Shown piece after piece: positions 1 to 8,163 of a stretch of 64,000 nucleotides of DNA. The notes under the pieces were generated by a model. It had not been told where the DNA came from. It did no database searches and saw nothing but the letters and a program-made list of their open reading frames with translations. This DNA is from Endozoicomonas sp. 4G (lineage in GTDB: Bacteria; Pseudomonadota; Gammaproteobacteria; Pseudomonadales; Endozoicomonadaceae). The stretch covers positions 5,190,001 through 5,254,000 of the forward strand of contig NZ_CP082909.1 in NCBI RefSeq assembly GCF_023822025.1, in the 5' to 3' direction. A program made the position numbers and the translations under genes. Position 1 is the first letter of the stretch. Each line of letters opens with the position of its first letter.

Positions 1-263
1 AGTTCTGTACCATGACCGGCGTGTTCCGTAATAAATACTTCAAAGGTCGGCTGTACCTGAGCAGCAGCCTGATCTTGCGAGCCGACTGCTGTGAAGTAAC
101 GACTGACAAATCTGTGAATACTGTTCCAAACGGCTACGCTCTGACCGTTATTGCTAACAGGATTAACGATAAAGCAGACGTGGCGAATCACTGCTGAGCC
201 GTTTTCCGGAACAAGACACACAAAAAGCAGCAGGATATAGGAATAAAACATTCTTCTATTCAC
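1..263 (-). CDS. Diacylglycerol kinase-family protein, third tandem copy (N-terminal part only)
   Basis: This is the 5' part of a third lipid-kinase paralogue, cut by the left window edge. A GTG start at 263 overlaps the TGA stop of the upstream copy as GTGA, so the two are probably translationally coupled; AGAGG lies about 10 bases upstream. The 87 visible codons closely match the N-termini of the two complete copies: a hydrophobic signal-peptide-like segment, then a start of the kinase domain with the motif IVNPVSNNG. The catalytic GGDGT motif would lie beyond the edge. I infer the same family as its neighbours; whether the gene is complete cannot be judged here. Confidence 0.75.
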   Translation of the reverse strand, partial: MNRRMFYSYILLLFVCLVPENGSAVIRHVCFIVNPVSNNGQSVAVWNSIHRFVSRYFTAVGSQDQAAAQVQPTFEVFITEHAGHGTE

Positions 264-1411
264 AGTGAATCACCCTCTTTCCAATCCGGATCATCTCTGG
301 CTTCGTCACGGTCCATTAAAGTACGACCGTACTCTCCATATACGGGAGGTCTCATAAACTGGAACACTCTCGCCAGCCAGGTTATTTGTGCTGGTGTTTG
401 CAGTAAAACATCACCATCGACCTGAATAGACAGAGGTGTCTCATCCCCGTGTTCAATATCCAATTGAGTAAAGCAAAACCGTTGCAGACCGGACCAATTG
501 AGAAATTTCTCCATAGTCATCTGAATAAGTGTCCAAAGGGGATTGGTCCTCTGCTGACTAAAAAGCATCTGTCCATGGCAACTGTATGGAGTCATACCGT
601 TAAAAAGGGCAACGCCACCTCCGATCGTTGGCCCTGTCCCCGCTACCAGAAGATTCAGGGGGACACTGAACCTCTCACCATTAATACTGCACCTGACCGT
701 GGGTGTATCCCATATCATTGCTGAGCTTACAGCTAACATTGAATGGGCCACACTTGGGGGTAAGTATCTCAGCAGTCGGCTCGGCCGCTCACCACTGTCG
801 TGATCGTTTTTCTTTTTTGTCATCCAGGTCGTCACACCCAGCCCAAACTCACTCACTGCCAGAACCGTTTTCCGCTCGCAACTGCCTCTTTCACAACCTG
901 TAATTTTGTAGGCACCAAAAGGCATAACGACTCCATAAACCAGCGTCAAAAGAGCATGCATCGGGTTCCTCAATCGGAGTGTTCTTGCTATATCGTTTCC
1001 CTCACCCGCCGGTATAACACCGAACACCACTTGTGGTTGATTTTCAAGACCCTGAACCACCTCATGGACAGTGCCATCGCCACCAACGGCAACAATCAAT
1101 AAATGACTTTCCTGCTCCAGCTGCCAGTTAAAACTTGCCTGAGCTGCCAGCTCCGTTGCATGACCGGCGTGTTCCGTAAAGAATACTTCAAATGTCGTCT
1201 GTACCTGAGCAGCCGCCTGATCTTGCGAGCCGACAGCTGTGAAGTAACGATTGACAGCTCTGTGAATACTTTCCCAAACCCTCACACCCTGACCATTATT
1301 ACTGGCAGGATTAACGATAAAGCAGACGTGGCGAATCACTGCTGAACCGTTTTGTGGAACAAAAAACACAACAAGCAGCAGGCCATATAAATAAAAAACT
1401 CTGCTATTCAC
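260..1411 (-). CDS. Secreted-looking diacylglycerol/sphingosine kinase-family protein (copy 2)
   Basis: The 383-residue protein belongs to the diacylglycerol kinase catalytic (DAGK_cat) superfamily, which phosphorylates lipid alcohols such as diacylglycerol or sphingosine. Residues 1 to about 24 form a signal-peptide-like segment (YLYGLLLVVFFV followed by GSA). The kinase fold starts directly after it with IVNPASNNG. The nucleotide-binding motif VGGDGTVHEVVQGL and a C-terminal VDGDVLLQTP segment are present. The usual GTGND motif reads GEGND, replacing a conserved Thr by Glu. The start is GTG with AAGG upstream. It lies 93 bases after copy 1 and overlaps the next copy by 4 bases. Family is clear; substrate, export and activity are inferred. 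Confidence 0.82.
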   Translation of the reverse strand: MNSRVFYLYGLLLVVFFVPQNGSAVIRHVCFIVNPASNNGQGVRVWESIHRAVNRYFTAVGSQDQAAAQVQTTFEVFFTEHAGHATELAAQASFNWQLEQESHLLIVAVGGDGTVHEVVQGLENQPQVVFGVIPAGEGNDIARTLRLRNPMHALLTLVYGVVMPFGAYKITGCERGSCERKTVLAVSEFGLGVTTWMTKKKNDHDSGERPSRLLRYLPPSVAHSMLAVSSAMIWDTPTVRCSINGERFSVPLNLLVAGTGPTIGGGVALFNGMTPYSCHGQMLFSQQRTNPLWTLIQMTMEKFLNWSGLQRFCFTQLDIEHGDETPLSIQVDGDVLLQTPAQITWLARVFQFMRPPVYGEYGRTLMDRDEARDDPDWKEGDSL

Positions 1412-1504
1412 ATTGAGCCACCTTTTTTTCCGTCAATCCCAACAATTATGGAATCGAGCAGCCGACCTATTTCTGGGAAATAGGTCCTATTGCAATACTC
1501 ACGT

Positions 1505-2662
1505 TTAAAAAAAATCAAGCTCGTCCCACTCTTCTTCGCGAGCCATAGCTTCATACCCGGCATCGCCATATTCGGGAGGTCTCATAAACTGGAACACTCT
1601 CGGCAACCAGGTTATTTGTGCCGGTGTTTGCAGTAAAATATCACCGTCAACCTGAATATCCTGAGGTGTGTCGTTCTCGTGCTCGTGCTCAATACTCAAT
1701 TGAGTGAACAGAGCCTGTTGCAGACCTGACCAATTGAGTAATCTCTGCATAGTCATCTGCACCAGTGTCGAAAGCGGGTGAGCTCTCTGCTGACTGTAAA
1801 TCAGCTGCCCCTGATTACTGTCCGGACGCATACCATTAAAAAGCCTGACGCCACCTCCGATCGTCGGCCCTGTTCCTGCTGCCAGAATATTCAAAGGGAC
1901 ATTGAAGCTGTCACCGCCATCAATACGACACATGACGTTGGGTGTCTGCCATCCCATCGCTGAACTGAGGGCTGACATTGAATAGACCATACTTCTGGGT
2001 GAGCATCTCAGCAATCGGCTGGGTCGCTCACCACTGTCGTGTTCGTTTTTCTTTTTTGTCGCCCGGGTGGTCACACCCAGGTCAAACTCGTCCACGGCCA
2101 AAACCGTTTTCTTATGGCAAGTTCCTGTTTGACAGCCTTTAATTTTGTAGGCACCAAAGGGCATAGCGACACCATAAACCAGGGTCCGAAGGGCATGCAT
2201 CGGGTTGCCCAAACCCTGTGTTCTTGCTATATCGTTGCCCGTACCCACAGGTATAACCCCAAAAACGACTTGCGGTTGACTTTCCAGATCCTGAACCACT
2301 TCATGAACCGTGCCATCACCACCCACGGCAACAATCAATAGCTGATCGTCCTGAGCGTGTTGCCCCTGCTGCCAGTCCTGATAAGCCTGCACTGCCAGAT
2401 CCGTTGCATGACCCGCGTATTCGGTAAAAGACACTTCAAATGTCGCCTGTCCAAGCAGGGCAGCAGCCTGGTCTTGTGAGCCAACTGCTGTGTAGTACTG
2501 ACTGACAGCGCCTTCAATTTTTTTCCAGGCAATGGCGCCTTTCCCATTATTACTGGCAGAATTAACGATAAAGCAGGCATGGCGAATCACGGCAAATCCA
2601 TTTTCCGGAATAAGAAATACAAAAATCAGCAGGCCATACAAATAAAAAACTCGGCTATTCAC
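1505..2662 (-). CDS. Secreted-looking diacylglycerol/sphingosine kinase-family protein (copy 1)
   Basis: This 385-residue DAGK_cat-family protein is a close paralogue of its downstream neighbour. It has a signal-peptide-like N-terminus (YLYGLLIFVFLIP, then GFA), the motif IVNSASNNG, the glycine-rich VGGDGTVHEVVQDL loop, an intact GTGNDIART motif and the C-terminal VDGDILLQTP strand. The family transfers phosphate from ATP to a lipid alcohol and normally acts at the cytoplasmic face of the membrane, so a cleavable signal would be unusual. The GTG start overlaps the TGA stop of SURF1 (GTGA), which indicates translational coupling. This copy looks catalytically the most canonical. Substrate and destination are unknown. 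Confidence 0.83.
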   Translation of the reverse strand: MNSRVFYLYGLLIFVFLIPENGFAVIRHACFIVNSASNNGKGAIAWKKIEGAVSQYYTAVGSQDQAAALLGQATFEVSFTEYAGHATDLAVQAYQDWQQGQHAQDDQLLIVAVGGDGTVHEVVQDLESQPQVVFGVIPVGTGNDIARTQGLGNPMHALRTLVYGVAMPFGAYKIKGCQTGTCHKKTVLAVDEFDLGVTTRATKKKNEHDSGERPSRLLRCSPRSMVYSMSALSSAMGWQTPNVMCRIDGGDSFNVPLNILAAGTGPTIGGGVRLFNGMRPDSNQGQLIYSQQRAHPLSTLVQMTMQRLLNWSGLQQALFTQLSIEHEHENDTPQDIQVDGDILLQTPAQITWLPRVFQFMRPPEYGDAGYEAMAREEEWDELDFF

Positions 2663-3423
2663 AGTGAACCATCCTCTTTTCTATCAGTATCGGGCACCTG
2701 TCTATGGTGCTTTTTTTGGCTTCGATCCAGGCCTGTTGATTGCATCTGCCAGAGATACAGGCCCAGCAGGACCAACGCCATTAAAAACCATTGAATAGCG
2801 TAGCCGAGATGTTTCTGCGAGGTGGTTTTCATGGTCAGGGAACGAACCCGATAAGCGCCGGGCTGATTCTGATCCAGTTTGAGAATATACAGGGGGAGAG
2901 GCTGTCCCAGTGCTTCTCCCATTCGCTGAAAATGGATAGCCTGGATACGTTTGGGCCACTCTTCCTGCCAGATATCTTCACCCAGGGTGAACGGTTCTCC
3001 CAATAATCGATACAGTGTGCCTGTTAACTCAAGTTCTCCGGCAGGTGTCTCAATGTCTGGCAACAGGTCTCTGGCCTGGGCAGGGATCCAGCCTCTGTTG
3101 ACCAACAGATACTGACCGTCATTGGCTAGCAAAGGCATGATCAGGTCGTAGCCGACGCGACCTTCGTGAATCTGGTTATCAAGAAGAAAAGCACGATCGG
3201 CAAGAAAACGACCATGGACACTTATTGGCAGATACATGACATCAGCATAACCACTGACATCAGACAGGCTGAGTGCAGGCATGGTCTGTCGCTCTGCCAG
3301 GGTCTGCTCAAGCTCAAGCTTCTCCTGGTACCGGGACAGCTGCCAGAGCCCCAGGTTAATCAGCAGGGGCAAAAGCAGCACCACCAACAACGACAACTTA
3401 ACTTGATAGCTATACTTCGACAT
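2659..3423 (-). CDS. SURF1 family cytochrome c oxidase assembly protein
   Basis: SURF1 proteins help insert heme a into subunit I of cytochrome c oxidase at the inner membrane. The protein shows the family layout: an N-terminal membrane segment (residues about 9 to 28) containing LGLWQLSRYQEKL, a periplasmic domain with the motifs LLDNQIHEGRVGYDLIMP and LVNRGWIP, and a second membrane segment near the C-terminus (GYAIQWFLMALVLLGLYLW). I chose the ATG at 3423; a TTG 15 bases upstream is also in frame. The gene follows the oxidase operon on the same strand. The lipid-kinase array starts inside its stop codon. The COX15 and CyoE genes that often follow SURF1 are not here. Confidence 0.9.
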   Translation of the reverse strand: MSKYSYQVKLSLLVVLLLPLLINLGLWQLSRYQEKLELEQTLAERQTMPALSLSDVSGYADVMYLPISVHGRFLADRAFLLDNQIHEGRVGYDLIMPLLANDGQYLLVNRGWIPAQARDLLPDIETPAGELELTGTLYRLLGEPFTLGEDIWQEEWPKRIQAIHFQRMGEALGQPLPLYILKLDQNQPGAYRVRSLTMKTTSQKHLGYAIQWFLMALVLLGLYLWQMQSTGLDRSQKKHHRQVPDTDRKEDGSL

Positions 3424-3572
3424 CGGGTGCTCTACCAAACTCCACTGTTATTCTGGTCTGAATGCCTATAACGTAAGAAAAATATTTGCGTCGCAGGTTA
3501 ATTTAAAAGCCAGCCTGGCAAACTGTTTTTCATACACTCTTCATACACCAAGGCATCAGCAGGGAGCGTTAT

Positions 3573-3788
3573 ATGTGGTTAAAAGTGATTATTGTTCTTC
3601 TCTTTCTTGCCGTACTGTTCTGTCTGGGCAGAGGTATGTATTTTCTGCTCAAAGGTGATGGCAGTTCTGCCAAACTGGTCAATTCGCTCACCGCAAGGGT
3701 TAGCCTGACCGCCCTGATTATGCTGATTATTGTCGTGGCCTGGCTGTTTGGCGATATTCATAGCAACGCTCCCTGGCTGTACCATTAA
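3573..3788 (+). CDS. DUF2909 family small twin-transmembrane protein
   Basis: This 71-residue protein has two hydrophobic segments (residues about 3 to 26 and 46 to 62) separated by a short polar loop. This pattern and its place between SURF1 and coxC match the DUF2909 family found beside cytochrome oxidase genes in gammaproteobacteria. The ATG is preceded by GGGAG at suitable spacing. It is transcribed opposite to both flanking genes. Its biochemical role is not known; a part in oxidase biogenesis is inferred from position only. Confidence 0.8.
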   Translation: MWLKVIIVLLFLAVLFCLGRGMYFLLKGDGSSAKLVNSLTARVSLTALIMLIIVVAWLFGDIHSNAPWLYH

Positions 3789-3805
3789 ACGACCATAATC
3801 GTTAA

Positions 3806-3831
3806 CCGCCACTCCCTCCCAACAGTGGCGG
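3806..3831. terminator. Inverted repeat between DUF2909 gene and coxC
   Basis: CCGCCACT at 3806-3813 pairs perfectly with AGTGGCGG at 3824-3831 around a 10-base loop. It lies between two convergent genes, 8 bases beyond the coxC stop, so it may end transcription from either side. There is no long T-run, so an intrinsic terminator is only likely. Confidence 0.5.
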
Positions 3832-3838
3832 GCTCCCC

Positions 3839-4735
3839 TCATATCAGATAAACAAAGATAAACAGCCCAATCCAGACCACATCGACAAAGTGCCAGTACC
3901 AGCAGGATGACTCAAAAGCAAAATGGTTATCCGGCTCGAAATGTCCCTTGTAGATACGAATCAGCATGATCAACAGCATGATGGCACCCAAGGTGACGTG
4001 CGCCCCGTGAAAGCCCGTCAAAATAAAGAACGTTGAGCCATAAATACCTGCACTCAAAGTCAACCCAAGCTCATTGTAGGCTTCAGCGTATTCTGCCGCC
4101 TGAAAGTAAAGGAAGGTAAAACCCAGAATCAGGGTGAGAATCATCCATACCTTAACCTTGGTTCTTTCCGCCTTTCTAAGGGCATGGTGAGCAATGGTCA
4201 GGGTAATACTGGAAGCAACCAGTAACAGGGTGTTCAGCAAAGGCAGGTGGAATGGGTCGATAATCCCCTGGGCTCCGGGGAATGTTTCATTATCCGGATT
4301 GGTCATCAGCGGCCAGTCCGCTTCAAACTCTGGCCAAAGGTGCTCATGGGTAGAGGCACCGTCTCCCTCACCGGCCAGCCAGGGCACGGCGAAGTAACGG
4401 ATGTAAAAGAGCGTTCCGAAAAAAGCCGCGAAGAACATGATTTCAGAAAAGATAAACCAGCCCATACCCCAGCGGAAGCTGCGATCCATCTGATCGCTAT
4501 AGAGCCCTTTGCGGGACTCTTCGATGACATTGCCGAACCAGCCAAACATCATGTAGGCCATGATCAGGGAGCCTGCGAAAAACACATAGTGCGCAAACGA
4601 ATCTTTTACCCCGGCAGACATGTCATTCATCATCATGCCTGCACCCAACATCATGGTAAAAAGACCTATCGAAGCAATGATCGGCCACTTGCTCTGGGCC
4701 GGGACATAATAGGTACCTTCACCTTCTTGAGCCAT
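3839..4735 (-). CDS. coxC: Cytochrome c oxidase subunit III
   Basis: Subunit III of the aa3-type oxidase is a seven-helix inner-membrane protein that stabilises subunit I. The 298-residue product shows family segments such as RWGMGWFIFSEIMFFAAFFGTLFYIRYF, GFHGAHVTLGAIMLLIMLIRI and the C-terminal YWHFVDVVWIGLFIFVYL. A central insert (residues about 100 to 140) contains the residues that join helices II and III. The ATG at 4735 has a GAGGAGA ribosome-binding site. It is the last gene of the coxB-coxA-ctaG-coxC run, 10 bases after ctaG. Confidence 0.96.
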   Translation of the reverse strand: MAQEGEGTYYVPAQSKWPIIASIGLFTMMLGAGMMMNDMSAGVKDSFAHYVFFAGSLIMAYMMFGWFGNVIEESRKGLYSDQMDRSFRWGMGWFIFSEIMFFAAFFGTLFYIRYFAVPWLAGEGDGASTHEHLWPEFEADWPLMTNPDNETFPGAQGIIDPFHLPLLNTLLLVASSITLTIAHHALRKAERTKVKVWMILTLILGFTFLYFQAAEYAEAYNELGLTLSAGIYGSTFFILTGFHGAHVTLGAIMLLIMLIRIYKGHFEPDNHFAFESSCWYWHFVDVVWIGLFIFVYLI

Positions 4736-4745
4736 CAGAATCTCC

Positions 4746-5300
4746 TCACTCGGCCATTGTCGTCACATCAAACAAGGTGTACGACAAAGTTAGTTTGGTG
4801 ATATGCCGGGGTAATGCCTGATCCACAATAATTCTCAGCGGCATGATTTTTTCTTCGCCTGCTTCCAACGTCTGGGTGGTGAAGCAGAAGCATTCTACTT
4901 TGTGCAAATAGTTGGTGGCCTGAAACGGTGAAACACTGGGAATGGCCTGCCCCGTCATCCGCCTGGCGGTTGGGTTGTGGGCAAAGAACTCCAGCTCTCC
5001 AACTTCTCCGGGATGAACCACCACTTCTGTGACGCTGGGCTTGAAATCCCAGCTCATTTGGGCATTGTTGGTGGCCACAAACTGCACTTTCACCTTCCGG
5101 CTGGTATCCACCTCAGCCGTTTCGGCGTTGTAGCGGTACGGATTCGGGTCGGTTTTGCCATTGAGTCCGGTAACCTTGCAGAACACGTCGTACAGGGGAA
5201 CCATGGCAAAACCGAAGCCAAACATACCGCCAGCCACCAGACCTGTCTTGATGACGGTTCTTTTCGACAGGTCGACCGGAGTATCATCCTTCTCACTCAT
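4746..5300 (-). CDS. ctaG: Cytochrome c oxidase assembly protein CtaG/Cox11
   Basis: CtaG/Cox11 is a membrane-anchored copper chaperone that delivers copper to the CuB site of subunit I. The protein has a short cytoplasmic N-terminus, one membrane anchor (TGLVAGGMFGFGFAMVPLYDVFCKV, residues about 20 to 44) and a periplasmic immunoglobulin-like domain with the copper-binding motif VECFCF. I start it at the ATG at 5300, which overlaps the coxA TAA stop by one base; an open frame extends 40 codons further upstream, inside coxA, with no family similarity. The length of 184 residues fits the family. Confidence 0.94.
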   Translation of the reverse strand: MSEKDDTPVDLSKRTVIKTGLVAGGMFGFGFAMVPLYDVFCKVTGLNGKTDPNPYRYNAETAEVDTSRKVKVQFVATNNAQMSWDFKPSVTEVVVHPGEVGELEFFAHNPTARRMTGQAIPSVSPFQATNYLHKVECFCFTTQTLEAGEEKIMPLRIIVDQALPRHITKLTLSYTLFDVTTMAE

Positions 5301-6901
5301 TACTTCACGTCCGGCGGAGTAGTAAAGGTGTGATAGGGTGCCGGTGAAGGCAGGCTCCACTCCAGACCTTCTGCACCTTCCCAACTCTGGGCTTTGGCCT
5401 TCTCGCCCCCTCTTATGCACTTAATCACAATAAACAGGAACAGCAGCTGCGTGGTTCCGAACATAAAGCCGCCGATACTGGCAATCATATTGAAGTCGGC
5501 AAACTGCAGAGCGTAATCGGGAATACGACGAGGCATCCCTGCCAGCCCGATAAAGTGCATCGGGAAGAAAGTCAGGTTCATTCCGATAAACGACAGCCAG
5601 AAGTGGGTCTTGCCCAGCGTTTCGTCGTACATATGACCTGTCCACTTGGGCAGCCAGTAATAAACGGCAGCAAAGATGGCAAAAATCGCCCCGGGTACCA
5701 GCACGTAGTGGAAGTGAGCCACAACAAAATAGGTGTCGTGATACTGGAAGTCAGCCGGGGCAATGGACAGCATCAGCCCGGAGAAACCACCAATGGTGAA
5801 CAGCACCACGAAAGCAATGCTGAACAACATAGGCGTTTCAAAGGTCATGGCGCCCCTGAACATGGTGGTGACCCAGTTAAAGACCTTCACCCCGGTAGGC
5901 ACAGCAATCAGCATGGTGGCGTACATAAAAAACAGTTCCCCCACCAGCGGAATACCTACGGTAAACATATGGTGTGCCCAGACAATAAACGACAGGAAAG
6001 CAATACTGGCGGTGGCGTAAACCATCGAGGTATAACCAAACAGGGGTTTTCTGGCGAAGGTCGGCAGAATGGCTGAGACAATCCCGAAGGAGGGCAGGAT
6101 CATGATGTACACTTCCGGATGCCCGAAGAACCAGAAAATATGCTGGAACAGCACTGGGTCGCCACCCCCGCCCGCATTAAAGAAGCTGGTGCCAAAGTGA
6201 ATGTCCATCAGCATCATGGTCACCGCACCGGCCAGTACCGGCATAACGGCAATCAGCAGGTAAGCGGTAATCAGCCAGGTCCATACGAACAGAGGCATTT
6301 TCATCATGGTCATGCCCGGCGCCCGCAGGTTCAGAATGGTGGCGATAATATTGATCGCTCCCATGATGGACGAAATCCCCAGCATGTGGATAGCAAAGAT
6401 AAAGAACGTGGTCGACGGTGGCCCATAGGTGGTTGACAGGGGCGCGTAGAATGTCCAGCCAAAGTTTGGACCGCCACCTTCCATAAACAGGGTGCTGATG
6501 AGCATCAGTGCCGCAAAAGGCAGAATCCAGAAACTCCAGTTATTCATTCTTGGCAGCGCCATGTCCGGCGCACCAATCATTATTGGAATCATCCAGTTAG
6601 CCAGACCGACAAAGGCCGGCATCACCGCACCAAACACCATGATGAGACCGTGCATGGTGGTCATCTGGTTAAAGAAGCCGGGATCGACGATCTGCATCCC
6701 GGGCTGGAACAGTTCCGCCCGGATGACCATCGCCATTGCACCGCCAGTCAGGAACATAATAAAACTGAACCAGAGATACATACTGCCTATATCTTTATGG
6801 TTCGTGGTCAGCACCCAGCGCATCAGTCCTTTGGCAGGGCCGTGATGGTCATGATGCTCGTCGGCTTGTTCATTGGCACCTGTGTCTGTCACAGCAGTCA
6901 T
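5300..6901 (-). CDS. coxA: Cytochrome c oxidase subunit I
   Basis: This is the catalytic heme-copper subunit that reduces oxygen and pumps protons. The 533-residue protein has twelve membrane segments and the diagnostic motifs WFFGHPEVYIMILP (CuB ligand and the crosslinked Tyr), YATASIAFLSFIVWAHHMFTVG and HDTYFVVAHFHYV (heme ligands). An N-terminal His-rich stretch (DEHHDHHGP) precedes the first helix. I chose the ATG at 6901 because GAGG lies 9 bases upstream; a GTG at 6916 would instead overlap the coxB stop as GTGA. It lies in the oxidase operon between coxB and ctaG. Confidence 0.97.
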   Translation of the reverse strand: MTAVTDTGANEQADEHHDHHGPAKGLMRWVLTTNHKDIGSMYLWFSFIMFLTGGAMAMVIRAELFQPGMQIVDPGFFNQMTTMHGLIMVFGAVMPAFVGLANWMIPIMIGAPDMALPRMNNWSFWILPFAALMLISTLFMEGGGPNFGWTFYAPLSTTYGPPSTTFFIFAIHMLGISSIMGAINIIATILNLRAPGMTMMKMPLFVWTWLITAYLLIAVMPVLAGAVTMMLMDIHFGTSFFNAGGGGDPVLFQHIFWFFGHPEVYIMILPSFGIVSAILPTFARKPLFGYTSMVYATASIAFLSFIVWAHHMFTVGIPLVGELFFMYATMLIAVPTGVKVFNWVTTMFRGAMTFETPMLFSIAFVVLFTIGGFSGLMLSIAPADFQYHDTYFVVAHFHYVLVPGAIFAIFAAVYYWLPKWTGHMYDETLGKTHFWLSFIGMNLTFFPMHFIGLAGMPRRIPDYALQFADFNMIASIGGFMFGTTQLLFLFIVIKCIRGGEKAKAQSWEGAEGLEWSLPSPAPYHTFTTPPDVK

Positions 6902-6912
6902 GATTGCATTCC

Positions 6913-8163
6913 TCACAGTCCAGCCTGATGTGTGTTGGTATTCGGCTCACCTGAAGGTTCAGTCTCTGCCGTTTTGTACTCGCCGGTGTTCTTGTATTCC
7001 AGAATCTGCTTTGGTGTGACCAGATCACCGGTGTTATTACCCCAGGCGTTTCGTTCGTAGGTGATCACTGCCGCCAGATCAACTTCGCTTAACTGGGCAG
7101 CAAAAGCCTGCATGGCTGTGCCCTTCTTGCCATTTACGACAATGTCGATATGTGCTTTGACCTGATCTTTCTCGATGGCCATCGCTGAACCTTTGAGGGC
7201 AGGGAACAGCGGCGGCATACCTTCACCATTGACCTGGTGACAGGCGGCGCAGACTTTTTCGTAAGTCTTTTTGCCACGCTCCATCAGCTCGGCCATAGTC
7301 CAGTTCTTGCTGGTCAGCTCACGTTCTTTGGCGGCGATGACTTGCTTCTCTGCCAACCACTTTTGGTAATCTTCAGGCGACCTGGCATCGACGACAATGG
7401 GCATAAAACCATGATCCTTGCCACACAGTTCTGCACACTGACCACGATAAATTCCGGGACGCTCGATTTTGGTCCAGGCTTCGTTGATAAAGCCCGGAAT
7501 AGCATCCCGCTTAACAGCAAATGCTGGCACCCACCAGGAATGGATAACGTCGGCAGCGGTCACCAGAAACCGGATCTTTTTACCCGTAGGCAGTACCAGT
7601 GGTTCGTCGACCTCCAGAAGATAATTGGGGTCTTTATTGCGAACGTTGTAGATCTGTTCCGGGGTCGTTTTGAGATTGCTGAAGAAGGAGACCCCTTCGC
7701 CCAGGTACTCATACTGCCACTTCCATTGATATCCGGTAATTTTGATATCAATTTCAGCTTCATCGGTATCGTAGATATCAATCAGCGTTTTTGTGGCTGG
7801 AATCGCCATGCCTACCAGAATTAAAAGTGGCACTGCGGTCCATAATATTTCAACGATCGTGCTTTCGTGGAAGGGGTGAGGCTTTACGCCTCTTGATTTA
7901 CGGTGCATGAAAATGGAGTAGAACATGACACCGAATACAAGAATGCCGATGACCACACAGATTATGAATATGGTCATGTGCAAGTCGTAAACCGAACGGC
8001 TGACGGCGGTCACGCCCTGAGTCATATTGACTTCCCAGTCAGCCAGCAAACGACTGGGAACCAACACACCTGACAGGCTGATCAGGAACCACAGGAAAGA
8101 CTGACCAACGCCTTTGGGCATCACGAAAGAGAATCGTTTTCCGAAAGACAAGAATCTCGCCAT
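6913..8163 (-). CDS. coxB: Cytochrome c oxidase subunit II with fused cytochrome c domain
   Basis: Subunit II accepts electrons from cytochrome c through its CuA centre. The protein carries a signal segment (FLWFLISLSGVLVP), two membrane helices, the CuA region (IHSWWVPAF and GQCAELCGKDHGFM) and a C-terminal cytochrome c domain with the heme motif CAACH, as in caa3-type enzymes. The start is uncertain. I use ATG 8163 (416 residues); ATG 8121 is shorter, while ATG 8280/8277 has a better ribosome-binding site (AGGGGATGTAAGGGA) and would add about 40 residues that include an 18-bp duplication. It is the first gene of the operon, so its promoter should lie upstream toward 8400-8900. Confidence 0.93.
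   Translation of the reverse strand: MARFLSFGKRFSFVMPKGVGQSFLWFLISLSGVLVPSRLLADWEVNMTQGVTAVSRSVYDLHMTIFIICVVIGILVFGVMFYSIFMHRKSRGVKPHPFHESTIVEILWTAVPLLILVGMAIPATKTLIDIYDTDEAEIDIKITGYQWKWQYEYLGEGVSFFSNLKTTPEQIYNVRNKDPNYLLEVDEPLVLPTGKKIRFLVTAADVIHSWWVPAFAVKRDAIPGFINEAWTKIERPGIYRGQCAELCGKDHGFMPIVVDARSPEDYQKWLAEKQVIAAKERELTSKNWTMAELMERGKKTYEKVCAACHQVNGEGMPPLFPALKGSAMAIEKDQVKAHIDIVVNGKKGTAMQAFAAQLSEVDLAAVITYERNAWGNNTGDLVTPKQILEYKNTGEYKTAETEPSGEPNTNTHQAGL

Noticed and set aside
5555..6076. Plus-strand open frame inside coxA
   Set aside because: It is antisense to a highly conserved oxidase subunit with no features of its own.
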